A stretch of 64,000 nt of DNA from CAWBRT01 sp963814745 (GTDB taxonomy: Bacteria > Acidobacteriota > Terriglobia > Terriglobales > Acidobacteriaceae): contig CAWFEA010000023.1 of the NCBI GenBank assembly GCA_963814745.1, positions 62,001 to 126,000 of the forward strand, in the 5' to 3' direction. Positions within the stretch are counted from its first letter, which is position 1. Each line of letters starts with the position of its first letter. Positions 37,420 through 46,429 of the stretch are shown one piece after another. Below the pieces are notes generated by a model, which ran no database searches, had not been told where the DNA came from, and worked only from the letters and a program-made list of their open reading frames with translations. Position numbers and translations under genes: made by a program.

Positions 37420-37712
37420 TGTCTGAACCGATCACCACGGTCAAAACCTTCACCAGCGTGTGGATTGCCTTGCTGATTCTCACCGGCATCACGGTCGCCG
37501 TCGCGTTCCTCAACCTGGGCAGCTTCAGCGTCGTCGTGGCCTTGGTCATCGCCACCATCAAGTCGCTGCTGGTGGCGCTGTTCTTCATGGAAGTGCGCTA
37601 CTCGCCCGCGATCACCAGGATCGTGATCGTCGCCGGCCTTCTCTGGCTTTCGATTATGCTGCTGCTGAGCCTTACCGATTTTGCCAGCCGCGCCTGGTCT
37701 CGCGGAATCTGA
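37419..37712 (+). CDS. coxD: Cytochrome c oxidase subunit IV
   Basis: 97 residues from ATG 37419. Three membrane segments (WIALLILTGITVAVAFLNLG, VVALVIATIKSLLVALFFMEVRYS, IVIVAGLLWLSIMLLLSLTDF), the layout of prokaryotic subunit IV. Last gene of the operon; a terminator follows after about 50 bases. Confidence 0.9.
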
Positions 37713-37761
37713 CCGGCGCCAGCTACCGCTGTCAGTTGCGGGCGGAAGTTCTCAAAAGAAT

Positions 37762-37800
37762 GGGCCGCAGGCATAACCCGCGGCCCCGATTGTTTTTGTT
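37762..37800 (+). terminator. Rho-independent terminator of the ACIII-oxidase operon
   Basis: Seven-base perfect stem GGGCCGC / GCGGCCC with an 11-base loop, followed within five bases by a T-rich tract (TTGTTTTTGTT). It lies 49 bases after coxD. Confidence 0.85.
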
Positions 37801-37866
37801 AAGCTTCGAGATTCACGCCGTCGCCGTGACTGCCCGGTCTTCTGCTGCGATGCGGCAAAAACCGTT

Positions 37867-39295
37867 CTATTTCGAAGCGCCGGCCCTTGCCTGCTGCAGG
37901 GCGTAAGCTTTGTTTTCTTTGTCGCCGACCTCGTCCAGCTCCAAGTCCTTGGTCTCCGGCGAGAACAACAGGCTGACGAACGTCATCACCGCGCCCACCG
38001 CCAGAATCACGGCTGGCGACAGCCACAAATCCTGCTTCTCAATGTTGGCGATGAACGGGATCTTGTGGGCCCAGAGAACATAGATGGTGAACCACGCCCC
38101 AATGAGCGCGCCCGAAGAATAACCAAAGCCGACTCCCGTGGCGCGCGTCTTGGTTGGGAAGCGCTCGCACAGGTAAGCAGGGAGCATGCCCCATGCCAGC
38201 TTCAGCATGCCTGCCATGCAGCAGCCGACAAGCGCCATTCCGATACTCTTGGCAACGGCAGCATTGTACAGAACGTAGTACACGGGAACGGCAAACACTA
38301 CCAGGAACACGCAATACCACTGGGTAAGAATCTTGCGGCCGGTCTTGTCCGACAACCAGCCGTAAAAGTTATACCCGAGAAACGACAGGAAAAGCGCGAA
38401 GCCGTAAATCAAGCTGTAGGTGGTCGTGTCAAAGCCTCTTCCATGCAGGGTCAGGATGCTCGGCAGATATCCGTACACCGAATAGTCGGTCAAAAACAGG
38501 CCGCACATAAAGACAAAGACCTGCAAAAAGGCCCAAAGTTGCGGCGGCTTGAAAAGAGTCAAGAACGGCGCCTTCTCGACTTTGCCGCTCGCCTTGGCTT
38601 TTTCGAATTCGGGCGATTCGTGGAGCGTGGATCCGAATCCACAGCGCCAGGAACACCGGAATCACGCCAGTGATGAAGGCGATGCGCCAGCCGTACGCGA
38701 GCATGTTGGCGCTGCCGACGATGGCTGAGATCGCCGCCACCACCAGCGCGGCAAAGACGTAGCCGAGTGGGAATCCCGACTGCACAAAACCGGAAACCGC
38801 GCCACGCCTGTCCCGCGGCGCAAATTCGATCGAAAAGGTATGCCCAACGGCATACTCGCCGCCGAAGAAGCATCCCATCAGGAACCGAAGGATGCCAAAA
38901 AGAAGATAGGCCCAAGCGCCGGCTTGCGCGTAAGTGGGCAGAAAGCCTGCCAGCAGCGACATCACGCCAACGCCGGCAATAGTGAAGATTAACAGGTTGC
39001 GCCGGCCAATCTTGTCGCCGTAATGGCCGAAGAAAGCCGACCCTACCGGCCTGGCCGCCATCGTGATCGAATAGAGCAGCAGAACCTTTGTATATTGCCA
39101 AGCCAGACTTCCGCCGGGCGAAATGAATAGTTTGCCCAGAATCGGAGCCATGACCACGACCATCGCCATGTCGTAGGCGTCCAGTCCAAACCCGAGGAAC
39201 TGGGAAATCATTGCTTTCTTGGTGTCCGAGGAAAGCGGTTGCCGAACGTTACCCGCCTTGTTCAAGGCGGATGAAGAATTCGTGAATTGCGCCAT
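37867..39295 (-). CDS. MFS transporter, small organic acid type (one frameshift)
   Basis: Read from ATG 39295: about 475 residues and 12 membrane segments. First half FLGFGLDAYDMAMVVVMAPIL, HYGDKIGRRNLL, FFGGEYAVGHTFSIEFAPRDRRG; second half LTDYSVYGYLPSILTLHGRG, GWLSDKTGRKIL, ERFPTKTRATGVGFGYSSGAL. A one-base shift near 38625 joins LWIRI to TLHESPEFEKAKASGKVEKAPF. The family imports organic acids or sugars. It is divergent from the porin gene, and three shared palindromes lie between them. Confidence 0.85.
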
Positions 39296-39379
39296 CGCAA
39301 ACTCCTATCCCGATGCTGGGGGAACTCTGATGAAACCCGCTATATATACCACGCTTGCAAGGGCTCTTTTGTGGCTGAC

Positions 39380-39395
39380 ATCACAATGGTGTGTG
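39380..39395. promoter_or_regulatory. Operator-like palindrome, copy 1 (TCACA-N6-TGTGA)
   Basis: TCACA-ATGGTG-TGTGA, 85 bases upstream of the MFS start. First of three copies with identical arms and spacing in this divergent region. Confidence 0.6.
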
Positions 39396-39407
39396 ACCCG
39401 AAAGCAT

Positions 39408-39423
39408 ATCACATTTTTCTGTG
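39408..39423. promoter_or_regulatory. Operator-like palindrome, copy 2 (TCACA-N6-TGTGA)
   Basis: TCACA-TTTTTC-TGTGA. Its centre lies 28 bases from that of copy 1, close to three helical turns, so the two dimers would sit on nearly the same DNA face. Confidence 0.6.
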
Positions 39424-39649
39424 ACCACTAAACAAGGCGCCCGCCGACTCACAGGTCTGGCTGTGGAGTCAATTGTTTTCTTCAGAAATCGATGAACAAA
39501 AAACGATCCTGCGCGCGCTCTCCAGGGGAAAATCGGACCGTAATGGATGGAACCACGGACGCGGAAGGATCAGTCCGTCAACATAACCCCGTCTGCGGGA
39601 GCACGTTAGCGCCAGAAAACAACCACCAAAGTGCCAAGTGTACCTAAAA
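39424..39649. other. Middle of the divergent MFS/porin intergenic region
   Basis: About 225 bases with no gene recognised, between operator copies 2 and 3. No clear promoter was assigned to the MFS gene. Confidence 0.4.
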
Positions 39650-39665
39650 TCACAATATACTGTGA
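39650..39665. promoter_or_regulatory. Operator-like palindrome, copy 3 (TCACA-N6-TGTGA)
   Basis: TCACA-ATATAC-TGTGA, with arms extended to AAATCACA / TGTGATTT. It lies upstream of a -10-like TAGAAT (39679-39684) and covers the expected -35 position, so a bound protein would control the porin promoter directly. Confidence 0.65.
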
Positions 39666-39703
39666 TTTACGTCATGGCTAGAATACACTACAGGGAGCAA
39701 AGT

Positions 39704-39727
39704 AGCTGGTCCCGGTAAGGACCAGCT
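39704..39727 (+). promoter_or_regulatory. Hairpin in the porin mRNA leader
   Basis: Nine-base perfect stem AGCTGGTCC / GGACCAGCT with loop CGGTAA, 100 bases before the porin start and just after the proposed transcription start. It may stabilise the leader; no T tract follows. Confidence 0.4.
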
Positions 39728-39827
39728 TTGCAAAAGAGGTTTCGTACTCACGAGGTGAAACCCTATCTGTGTCGAAGCTGAAGTTGTTGTTGTTTGGAAA
39801 AATTCCCCGAAAGGTTTTGGAGAGGAA

Positions 39828-41642
39828 ATGAGGAGAATTATTGCTGGAACGCTCGCACTCACGGTGTTGAGTTCGACCTTTCTGCTGGCAGCTGACGCCG
39901 CAAAGGTGAAGAAGGCCAAAATGAAGGCCGCGCCTTGCTGCGCCGCAGCGCAATTGCAGCAGATGCAGGATCAGCTCAATACGCAGCAGCAATCGATCAA
40001 CCAGTTGCAGCAGCAACTTCAACAGAGCAACCAACAGCTAATGGCAGCACAGGGCATGGTAAAGAAAGCGGATCAGGACGCAGCCTCTGCCCAGCAGGCT
40101 TCTTCCGCCGCCCAGCAGGCTGCCAACAGCCTGAATTCGTCGGTCGCCGATCTGAAGTCGAGCACCGCCGCCATGAATCAGTCCTTAATGTCGGTTCAGA
40201 AAGACGTCAAGGATCTTCAAAATCCGCTGGCGTTACACTATAAGGGCGTAACCGTGACTCCGAACGGCCGCTTTGACGCGGCGGCGTTCTGGCGCCAACG
40301 GTCCGAAGGTACGACCAGTACGAGCAGCTACAGCGGCACTCCGCTGTATGGGACAGCCGCAGCCGGCTTGAGCGAATTCCGCATGACTGCGCAGAACACG
40401 CAAGTCGGCATGACGTTCCAGGGCGATGTCGGTAAAGTCAAGCTGACGGGCTACTGGCAGATAGACTTCAACGGCTCGTATAGCTCCGGCACCGCTGCCA
40501 CCGCCTCCGGGGCAGCCCTGCCCGGCATCGTTAACTCGAATAACTTCTACCCGCGCCTCCGCCACGCGTGGGCCCGGGCCCAATTTGACAACGGCTGGAC
40601 TTTCATGGCCGGCCAGTCCTGGTTCCTCGGTATGATGAACCGCAACCTCATCGACCAGCTCACAGAGTGGTATCCGGTGGGTGATGATAACCAGACGTTC
40701 CCCGGCTTTAGCCAGCCCAACCGTCCCACCCAGTTCCGCGTAACCAAGAACTTCGCCAACAACAAGGCCGCCTTCGCCATCGACATGGAGGGCGCTGACC
40801 TTAAATACGTCAATGATGGAACTACCCCCGTGAACGTGGTGGGCCAATCGTTAGCGTCACTCGTGACGAACGGCTATAACACCTCGGGCTGGACGTATTC
40901 TGCTGACCCTCTTCCGGACATCTGGGTGAAATTGGCCGCCAATCCGGGTTGGGGCCACTATGAAATCAAGGGTGTGGCTCGCTTCTTCCGCGACCGTGTC
41001 CTCACCAACGGCACTCCCATCGCGATCGCGCCCACCACGCTCGCGAGTAAGGGCACCAACCACTACAGTGAAGCCGGGGGCATCGGCTTCGGTACCATCC
41101 TGCCGCTGACCAAGAAGGTGGACTTCGCGTTCAACGGCATAGCCGGCGCCGGTATTGGCACCTATTGCGGCGCCGTGGCCAACGACGCTACGCTTAACAA
41201 CAACTATGAACTGGTTCCGATTAAGGAAGCCTGCTTCACCACCGGATTGGAAATGCGTCCGGCGCCGAAGTTTGACATCAACTTCTACGTTGCCCAGGAG
41301 TACTACCAACGGGCGCAGTACAACACTAACGGCACTTACGGAACGCCCGGAACTACGACTGCGGGTGGCTTTGGCAGCACCTTAGCCGCGCCGGGCACTG
41401 ACAACAAGACAATCCAGATAGCGATGGCGAGCTTCGTTTATCGCTGGTACCGTGGCTCCTACGGCACCTTCCAGACCATGTTCGAACCGGCGTATGTCGA
41501 ACGCACCACTTGGGCAGGCTTCAAGACACCTACTGGGACGGTAAGTACGACCTGCACCACGAATACTTATGCCATCGACAACTGCACCGCGAAGGGCGGG
41601 AACTTCATCGGAATCCTCGCGATGCAGTGGCTTCTCCCGTAA
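39828..41642 (+). CDS. Porin-like outer membrane protein with N-terminal coiled coil
   Basis: 604 residues; start ATG 39828 after GGAGAGG. Signal peptide (RRIIAGTLALTVLSSTFLLAAD), a Cys-Cys pair (APCCAAA), then a Gln-rich coiled coil (about residues 45-130) and an Ala/Ser helix, followed by a beta-barrel domain rich in alternating aromatic and polar residues with the ending GNFIGILAMQWLLP. The coiled coil could reach peptidoglycan or form a trimer. It is a likely entry channel for the substrate of the divergent MFS transporter (inference from shared operators). Confidence 0.78.
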   Translation: MRRIIAGTLALTVLSSTFLLAADAAKVKKAKMKAAPCCAAAQLQQMQDQLNTQQQSINQLQQQLQQSNQQLMAAQGMVKKADQDAASAQQASSAAQQAANSLNSSVADLKSSTAAMNQSLMSVQKDVKDLQNPLALHYKGVTVTPNGRFDAAAFWRQRSEGTTSTSSYSGTPLYGTAAAGLSEFRMTAQNTQVGMTFQGDVGKVKLTGYWQIDFNGSYSSGTAATASGAALPGIVNSNNFYPRLRHAWARAQFDNGWTFMAGQSWFLGMMNRNLIDQLTEWYPVGDDNQTFPGFSQPNRPTQFRVTKNFANNKAAFAIDMEGADLKYVNDGTTPVNVVGQSLASLVTNGYNTSGWTYSADPLPDIWVKLAANPGWGHYEIKGVARFFRDRVLTNGTPIAIAPTTLASKGTNHYSEAGGIGFGTILPLTKKVDFAFNGIAGAGIGTYCGAVANDATLNNNYELVPIKEACFTTGLEMRPAPKFDINFYVAQEYYQRAQYNTNGTYGTPGTTTAGGFGSTLAAPGTDNKTIQIAMASFVYRWYRGSYGTFQTMFEPAYVERTTWAGFKTPTGTVSTTCTTNTYAIDNCTAKGGNFIGILAMQWLLP

Positions 41643-41665
41643 ACTTCTGCAAGCTTGCAACTCTG

Positions 41666-41692
41666 GCTGCCGGCAACCCCGGCAGCTTTTTT
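41666..41692 (+). terminator. Rho-independent terminator of the porin gene
   Basis: Perfect eight-base stem GCTGCCGG / CCGGCAGC with loop CAACC, followed at once by six T. It lies 24 bases after the porin stop. Confidence 0.92.
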
Positions 41693-41703
41693 GTTGCCTA
41701 TCG

Positions 41704-41893
41704 AGCTGCTAAAAAACTCTTCTCCGAGGGTGTCATCCTGAGCGGAGCGAAGGATCTGCTGTTTGTGCGTTTGCAGAAAATAAAGCAGATCCTTCGCTCG
41801 CCAGCCCCAACAAGCCAACCACGGGCTCGTCGGGGACCCCGTGCAAACCCGGCGCGACCTCAGGATGACACTCCTATGAGTTTTTCAGCTGCT
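41704..41893. repeat. MITE-like repeat, copy 1
   Basis: About 190 bases with terminal inverted repeats of some 38 bases. The left end holds AGCTGCTAAAAAACTC and GTGTCATCCTGAG; the right end is the reverse complement of AGCAGCTGAAAAACTC and the same GTGTCATCCTGAG. An inner inverted pair (AAGGATCTGCT / AGCAGATCCTT) surrounds TTTGCAGAAAATAA. It carries an extra segment (about 41815-41865) compared with the copy at 44.4 kb and has no coding capacity. Confidence 0.75.
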
Positions 41894-42007
41894 GGGCTTT
41901 ACCCGGTCGGCTAGACAACCCCGGTTCAGGCGACCTCGTTACCAACAATGTACATGCACTTTCGTAAGGCTTTTTTTTCAGCTCTGATTCGATACACTCG
42001 TCCGCAT

Positions 42008-42502
42008 ATGAGGCGCCTGATCCGAGCCGGCACGGTGGTAACCATCGCCCTGCTGAGTCTGTGTGCCGCCGCCAATCAGAAGGTCGATCGAGTACTGGTG
42101 CTCAAAGGAGAACACAAACTGCTGCTGCTCAACGGTGACAAGGTCGTAAAGGCCTATGCGGTGGCGATCGGAGGCGGCGGCCTTTCACCTAAAGTGCGGC
42201 GGGGCGACCGCCGGACGCCCGAGGGGTTATACGAAATCGATCGCCGCAATAAAGAAAGCAGCTATCATCTTGCGCTGCACATCTCCTATCCCAATGAAAT
42301 CGATCGCGAGCGCGCCCGCAAACTCGGCGTCAATCCCGGCGGCAACATCATGATCCACGGCATCACCAACGGTCAGGGCTGGGTGGGCGCACAGCATCGG
42401 CTGAGTGACTGGACGGATGGCTGCATCGCGGTTACCGACCAGGAAATCGAAGAAATCTGGTCGCTCGTTTCCGATGGAACTCCGGTTGAAATCCGTCCAT
42501 AA
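42008..42502 (+). CDS. L,D-transpeptidase (YkuD family), exported
   Basis: 164 residues from ATG 42008; an ATG at 41948 would add 20 residues. Signal peptide (RRLIRAGTVVTIALLSLCAAA), then VDRVLVLKGEHKLLLLNGDKVVKAYAVAIG and the catalytic region NPGGNIMIHG and SDWTDGCIAV (His and the nucleophilic Cys in the S-x-G-C-type motif, here TDGC). It would cross-link peptidoglycan, or attach proteins to it, in the periplasm. It stands alone between two repeats. Confidence 0.87.
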   Translation: MRRLIRAGTVVTIALLSLCAAANQKVDRVLVLKGEHKLLLLNGDKVVKAYAVAIGGGGLSPKVRRGDRRTPEGLYEIDRRNKESSYHLALHISYPNEIDRERARKLGVNPGGNIMIHGITNGQGWVGAQHRLSDWTDGCIAVTDQEIEEIWSLVSDGTPVEIRP

Positions 42503-42620
42503 ATAAGCCGGCGGGAGCCAGCGCCGATACCCCACCGCAAAGACTGGCAAAGTCGCGTCACTGCTTGATCAAGATTCTTCCGCTCGCGGCTAGAACTGTT
42601 CCCGAGTTGGTGTATCCCTG

Positions 42621-42780
42621 TTTCGGTTGTCATGTTGAGCAACGCGAAACATCCCAGCACGGTTGAAGGCAAGACGAAGCGGAAGGAATTTTGTAGAAAA
42701 GCCAGCCAGAGCGCGGTGTGGGCCAATTCCGTGGGATGATTCGCGCCTCCTTCGGAGGCACTCAGCATGACAAACCGAAG
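42621..42780. repeat. MITE-like repeat, second family
   Basis: About 160 bases with terminal inverted repeats: left TTTCGGTTGTCATGTTGAG (42621-42639), right the reverse complement of CTTCGGTTTGTCATGCTGAG (42761-42780). The interior differs from the 41.7 and 44.4 kb elements but the TGTCAT...TGAG ends are related. Non-coding; lies just after the threonine dehydratase stop. Confidence 0.6.
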
Positions 42781-42839
42781 CACCGCGCCTCGACTTCCCT
42801 GGATATACCTTTCAGAGAACCGCTCTCATTGCAGCGGCC

Positions 42840-44048
42840 CTACTGGATGCGTTCGAAATCGTACTTTTCCGATTCCAGGGCTGCCAGCAACTCGGCGACA
42901 TGCTCGGAGCCGCGTGTTTCCATCGTCAGATCAATCGCCGAATCGCCGAGGGCGACGCCGTAGTAGGTGCGATCGTAGGCGGTCTCGACGATGTTGGCGC
43001 GCAGGCGCGCGAGCACGCCGGTTAGCCGATGCAGCGCTCCCGGGTAATCCGGCAGATGGATGCGCAGGCGGATGAGACGGCCGTCCTTTACCAGCCCGCG
43101 CTCGATGATGCGCGAGAGAATCGATACGTCAAGGTTGCCGCCGGAGACGATGGCCACGATTTTCTTGCCGATGCAGGAAACCTTGTGATTCAGCAACGCG
43201 GCAACCGGCGCGGCGCCGGCGCCTTCCGCCAATGTCTTCTCGCGCTCGAGCAGGAGAAGGATCGCGTTGGCGATTTCCTCTTCCTCGACGGTGACAATGT
43301 CGTCCACATACTTCTGCACCATGGGCAGGGTAAGGTTACCGGCGCGGCGCACGGCAATGCCATCGGCGAGGGTGGAGGCGACCGGAAGGATCACCGGATG
43401 CCGGGCCGCCAGCGCCGCTCGCATGGAAGGCAACCTGGCGGTCTGCACGCCGATGACGCGTATCTTCGGGTTGACTTCCTTGAGCGCGCAAGCCATGCCG
43501 CTGATGAGGCCGCCACCCCCGATGGCGGCAATCACCACTTCGAGATCGGGAATCTGTTCCAGCAGTTCCAACCCTACCGTGCCTTGTCCGGCAATGACTG
43601 CCGGGTCGTCGAAGGGATGGACGAAAGTCAGCCCCTCGGCGGCGCAGCGGCGGAGAGCTTCCTCGCAAGCCTCGTCGTAGTTGGCCCCGTGCAGAATCAC
43701 GTCCGCGCCGTAGCGGCGAGTGGACATCACTTTGTTCAGAGGAGTCGCCATCGGCATGCATATCTGGGCCGCGATTCCTCTTTTGCTGGCGTGGTAGGAA
43801 ACAGCTTGGGCGTGATTGCCCGCCGAAGCCGTGATCAGGCCGCGCTCGCGCTCCGCGCCGGTCAGGGTGAGAATCTTGTTGAGCGCTCCCCGTTCCTTGT
43901 ACGAACCTGTCATCTGCAGGTTCTCAAGCTTCAAGAAAACATTGTTGTCGATGAGTTCGGAGAACATCTCCGAGCGGGAGCAGGGCGAGACGAATACCGA
44001 ATTGCCGATCCGCTCCCGTGCTTCCTTTACTTTTTGCAGGCTGACCAT
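42840..44048 (-). CDS. ilvA: Threonine dehydratase with C-terminal ACT domain
   Basis: 402 residues, PLP-dependent. Schiff-base lysine in MTGSYKERGALNKI, phosphate-binding loop AIGGGGLISGMACAL, ASAGNHAQ, and a C-terminal ACT regulatory domain (about 325-400, LRIHLPDYPGALHRLTGVLARLRANIVETAYDR). It makes 2-oxobutyrate and ammonia from threonine. The length and single ACT domain match the shorter form, feedback-controlled by an amino acid. Not clearly in an operon. Confidence 0.92.
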   Translation of the reverse strand: MVSLQKVKEARERIGNSVFVSPCSRSEMFSELIDNNVFLKLENLQMTGSYKERGALNKILTLTGAERERGLITASAGNHAQAVSYHASKRGIAAQICMPMATPLNKVMSTRRYGADVILHGANYDEACEEALRRCAAEGLTFVHPFDDPAVIAGQGTVGLELLEQIPDLEVVIAAIGGGGLISGMACALKEVNPKIRVIGVQTARLPSMRAALAARHPVILPVASTLADGIAVRRAGNLTLPMVQKYVDDIVTVEEEEIANAILLLLEREKTLAEGAGAAPVAALLNHKVSCIGKKIVAIVSGGNLDVSILSRIIERGLVKDGRLIRLRIHLPDYPGALHRLTGVLARLRANIVETAYDRTYYGVALGDSAIDLTMETRGSEHVAELLAALESEKYDFERIQ

Positions 44049-44365
44049 GAACCTTTCCAGTAGTCCGGGACTCTCGTGAGGACGGCGCGATCAAACCGGC
44101 TTCCGCTCTGGCGGCAAGCCGGCTCCAGCGGCCTATGGCTCCGTCACCTCGCCCAGGATTGCTTGGCGAGGCGTAGAACCGGCAAGGCCTTGGCAGCGCC
44201 TTGACTTCCATTCGCCGCCTGATGGCCGCGTTTCAAAATCGCAATAAGGATGTTATCGAACGGCGACCGTTCCCCACGATTCGATTATAACCTTAAGGCA
44301 AAATCGTTCATCGCGGGGCCGCCGAAGGATAGCGTTCCGGGTAGTGTCCGAACACTGCTTCAGCC
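44049..44365. promoter_or_regulatory. Upstream region of the threonine dehydratase gene
   Basis: About 315 bases before ATG 44048, with no gene recognised. It must hold the ilvA promoter; I could not place one firmly. Confidence 0.35.
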
Positions 44366-44508
44366 GGCTGCTGAAAAACTTCGAGGAGTGTCATCCTGAG
44401 GTCGCGCCGGTCTTGCGCGACCGAAGGATCTGCTTTATTTTCAGCAAGCGCAAACAGCAGATCCTTCGCTTCGCTCAGGATGACACCTCAAAGAACAGTT
44501 CTTCAGCT
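44366..44508. repeat. MITE-like repeat, copy 2
   Basis: About 143 bases, same family as the element at 41.7 kb and in opposite orientation. Left end GGCTGCTGAAAAAC and GTGTCATCCTGAG; right end the reverse complement of GAGCTGAAGAAC and GTGTCATCCTGAG. Inner arms AAGGATCTGCT / AGCAGATCCTT surround TTATTTTCAGC, giving one long hairpin. The right end overlaps the last codons of the next gene and supplies its stop. Confidence 0.78.
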
Positions 44509-44880
44509 CGCTTGCGGTTCAATCGTGGAAATCGGCAGATCCCAGTGTTCGAGCACGATATCGAAGCGCCGCTGCTCTTCGCGCTTGAAGGTCTCCTGAT
44601 CGGGGTAAAGCTGCTTTTTCAGCTCGGCGGAATCGCCCTGCATCGAGTGGGCTGCGTCCTTGAAGACGATGGTCACGCGGTAATCCCATCGCGCCTCTTC
44701 GGGCATGTGAAAACGAGGGGCAACGATATCGACGGAAAGCATGCGGCCCGTCTCTACCTGCTTCATCAATAGCGGCAGATGGTTCTTGCGAAAGAGCCTG
44801 AGAAACTCTTCCTGACATCCCCACTTGAGTTTGTAGTAGTACTCGACCGCATACGGCTTTTCGTGCGCGGCTGGTTGCAT
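44503..44880 (-). CDS. Hypothetical protein, possible ferredoxin-like (ABM-type) fold
   Basis: 125 residues from ATG 44880 (GGAGGAAAT upstream). Contains YAVEYYYKLKWGCQEEFLRLFRKNHLPLLMKQVETGRMLSVDIVAPRFH and WDYRVTIVFKDAAH; alternating strands and helices suggest a small dimeric alpha/beta barrel, but this is inference. The last residues and the TGA at 44503-44505 lie in the end of a MITE-like repeat, so the original C-terminus may have been replaced. No signal peptide. Confidence 0.65.
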   Translation of the reverse strand: MQPAAHEKPYAVEYYYKLKWGCQEEFLRLFRKNHLPLLMKQVETGRMLSVDIVAPRFHMPEEARWDYRVTIVFKDAAHSMQGDSAELKKQLYPDQETFKREEQRRFDIVLEHWDLPISTIEPQAS

Positions 44881-45034
44881 ATTTCCTCCGTTTAGCGTCC
44901 CTGTCGCGCGCCATCGCCGCGCGGGACGAAGAAGATCAGACGGCCACTTAGCGTCGGGCCGGCATGGATCAGATCCGCTGTCGGCGACCAACTAAAGAGT
45001 ATAGCCGCGAAGCGCGCCGGACAGCGATGACCCG

Positions 45035-46387
45035 CTACCCCGGCAGACCCTTGCCACGGGTTTCGGGCATCCACCAGGGAAGGATCAATCCCAGAACATA
45101 GACAGAACCAAGAATCATGGCGGCATTGGAGACGCCGCCAAAAGACTTGATGATGGTGCCGGCGATGATCGGGAAAAACCAGGCGACCAGCCGCGACGCA
45201 TTGAAAATAAAACTTATGGCGGTGGCGCGCACCGAGGAGGTGAACAATTCAGCCGGATAGATGGCCATCCAGGAATAGGCGCACCCGAGGGTAAAGAAAC
45301 CGTTCAGCGGCGCCACAAACTGCATGGCCGCGACGGTTCCGGTAAAGCGAAACGTGATCGGGGTGAGGATAAGGGAGCCCACAAAGGTGAACAAAAGGAA
45401 CCTTCGCCGCCCCATCGCATCCGCCATGAATCCGGAGAGCAGATAGGCGACGATGGCTCCGACTGTATAAAGCATGGCCACCCGCGCTCCCCAGGAGGCT
45501 GCATTCGGCAAGTGCTCGCGAGCTGCCATCGAGCTGGTGAACAAGGCGAGCCAGCTCGCCACCGCGTACCATCCGATCATGGTGGTGACGGAGAGAGTGA
45601 AAGCCAGAAGAACGCGGCGACGGCTTTCCCGGTCACGGAAGATTTCAGCCAGGGTGAACGGGCGCTTGGATTCTCTTCCAACCGCCGTTTGCGCCGAGAC
45701 TTCGGTCGCTGCCCAGCGTTTTTCGCGAACCGCTTGTTTCCATCGCTCCGATTCATCCACGCCTTTGCGGATGTAGAGAACGAAGAAGGCGGGAATTGCG
45801 CCAAAAACAAACATCAGGCGCCAAGTCTCAAATCCGAACGGTTTGGTGTCGGCGATCAGGAACCAGAAGCCCGCGGCCAGCAACGTGCCCCAGCCAAAGC
45901 CGGACTGGAGAAATCCGGCGCCTTTCGCCCGCGCCCGCTCCGGCCAGGTTTCGTTGATCAGGGAGATGCCTGTGCTCCATTCGCTGCCCAGAGCGAACCC
46001 CGTGAGAAAACGAAAGACCAGCAGCGCGCCAATCGTGAAACTGAAAGCCGTGAGGCCGCTGAGCACGGCGTACAAGAAAACCGAATACATCATCATCCGC
46101 TTGCGCCCGACGTAATCGGCCAGAATTCCGCCGACCAATCCGCCGAATCCCCATCCCAAAAGGGTTATGCCGATGGCCAGACCCGCCCAGATGGCTTGCG
46201 ACTTCAGTTGCTCGGGGGTCAGCAATGATTTCAAAACCGGCCCCAGCACGACGATCAGGGCATACGATTCGTAGCCGTCAAACACCCAGCCGAGAAAGCT
46301 GCCCAGCAAGACTTTTCCATGCTGGGGAGTGAGGTTGCTCCACCAATACTGATCGGTATTTAGTTGAGTTTCAGCCGCGACTTTCAT
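45035..46387 (-). CDS. MFS transporter, aromatic/organic acid:H+ symporter type
   Basis: 450 residues, 12 membrane segments. Family text: LGSFLGWVFDGYESYALIVVLGP, GGILADYVGRKRMMMYSV, FALGSEWSTGISLINETWPERARAKGAGFLQSGFGWG and SGFMADAMGRRRFLLFTF. The D-x-x-G-R-[KR] loops are intact. It is preceded 42 bases upstream by a periplasmic binding protein gene on the same strand. The substrate is unknown, likely an organic acid or sugar acid. Confidence 0.87.
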   Translation of the reverse strand: MKVAAETQLNTDQYWWSNLTPQHGKVLLGSFLGWVFDGYESYALIVVLGPVLKSLLTPEQLKSQAIWAGLAIGITLLGWGFGGLVGGILADYVGRKRMMMYSVFLYAVLSGLTAFSFTIGALLVFRFLTGFALGSEWSTGISLINETWPERARAKGAGFLQSGFGWGTLLAAGFWFLIADTKPFGFETWRLMFVFGAIPAFFVLYIRKGVDESERWKQAVREKRWAATEVSAQTAVGRESKRPFTLAEIFRDRESRRRVLLAFTLSVTTMIGWYAVASWLALFTSSMAAREHLPNAASWGARVAMLYTVGAIVAYLLSGFMADAMGRRRFLLFTFVGSLILTPITFRFTGTVAAMQFVAPLNGFFTLGCAYSWMAIYPAELFTSSVRATAISFIFNASRLVAWFFPIIAGTIIKSFGGVSNAAMILGSVYVLGLILPWWMPETRGKGLPG

Positions 46388-46429
46388 GGTTCACGTTTCC
46401 AGTTTTGAGTTTTCAGGTCTCCGCGACGT

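Noticed and set aside
39650..39665. CRP/FNR operator
   Set aside because: The arms are in the opposite order (TCACA then TGTGA), so the usual recognition helix contacts would not match.
41704..44508. CRISPR array
   Set aside because: The repeats are inverted, few and irregularly spaced with no cas genes; they fit MITE-like elements.
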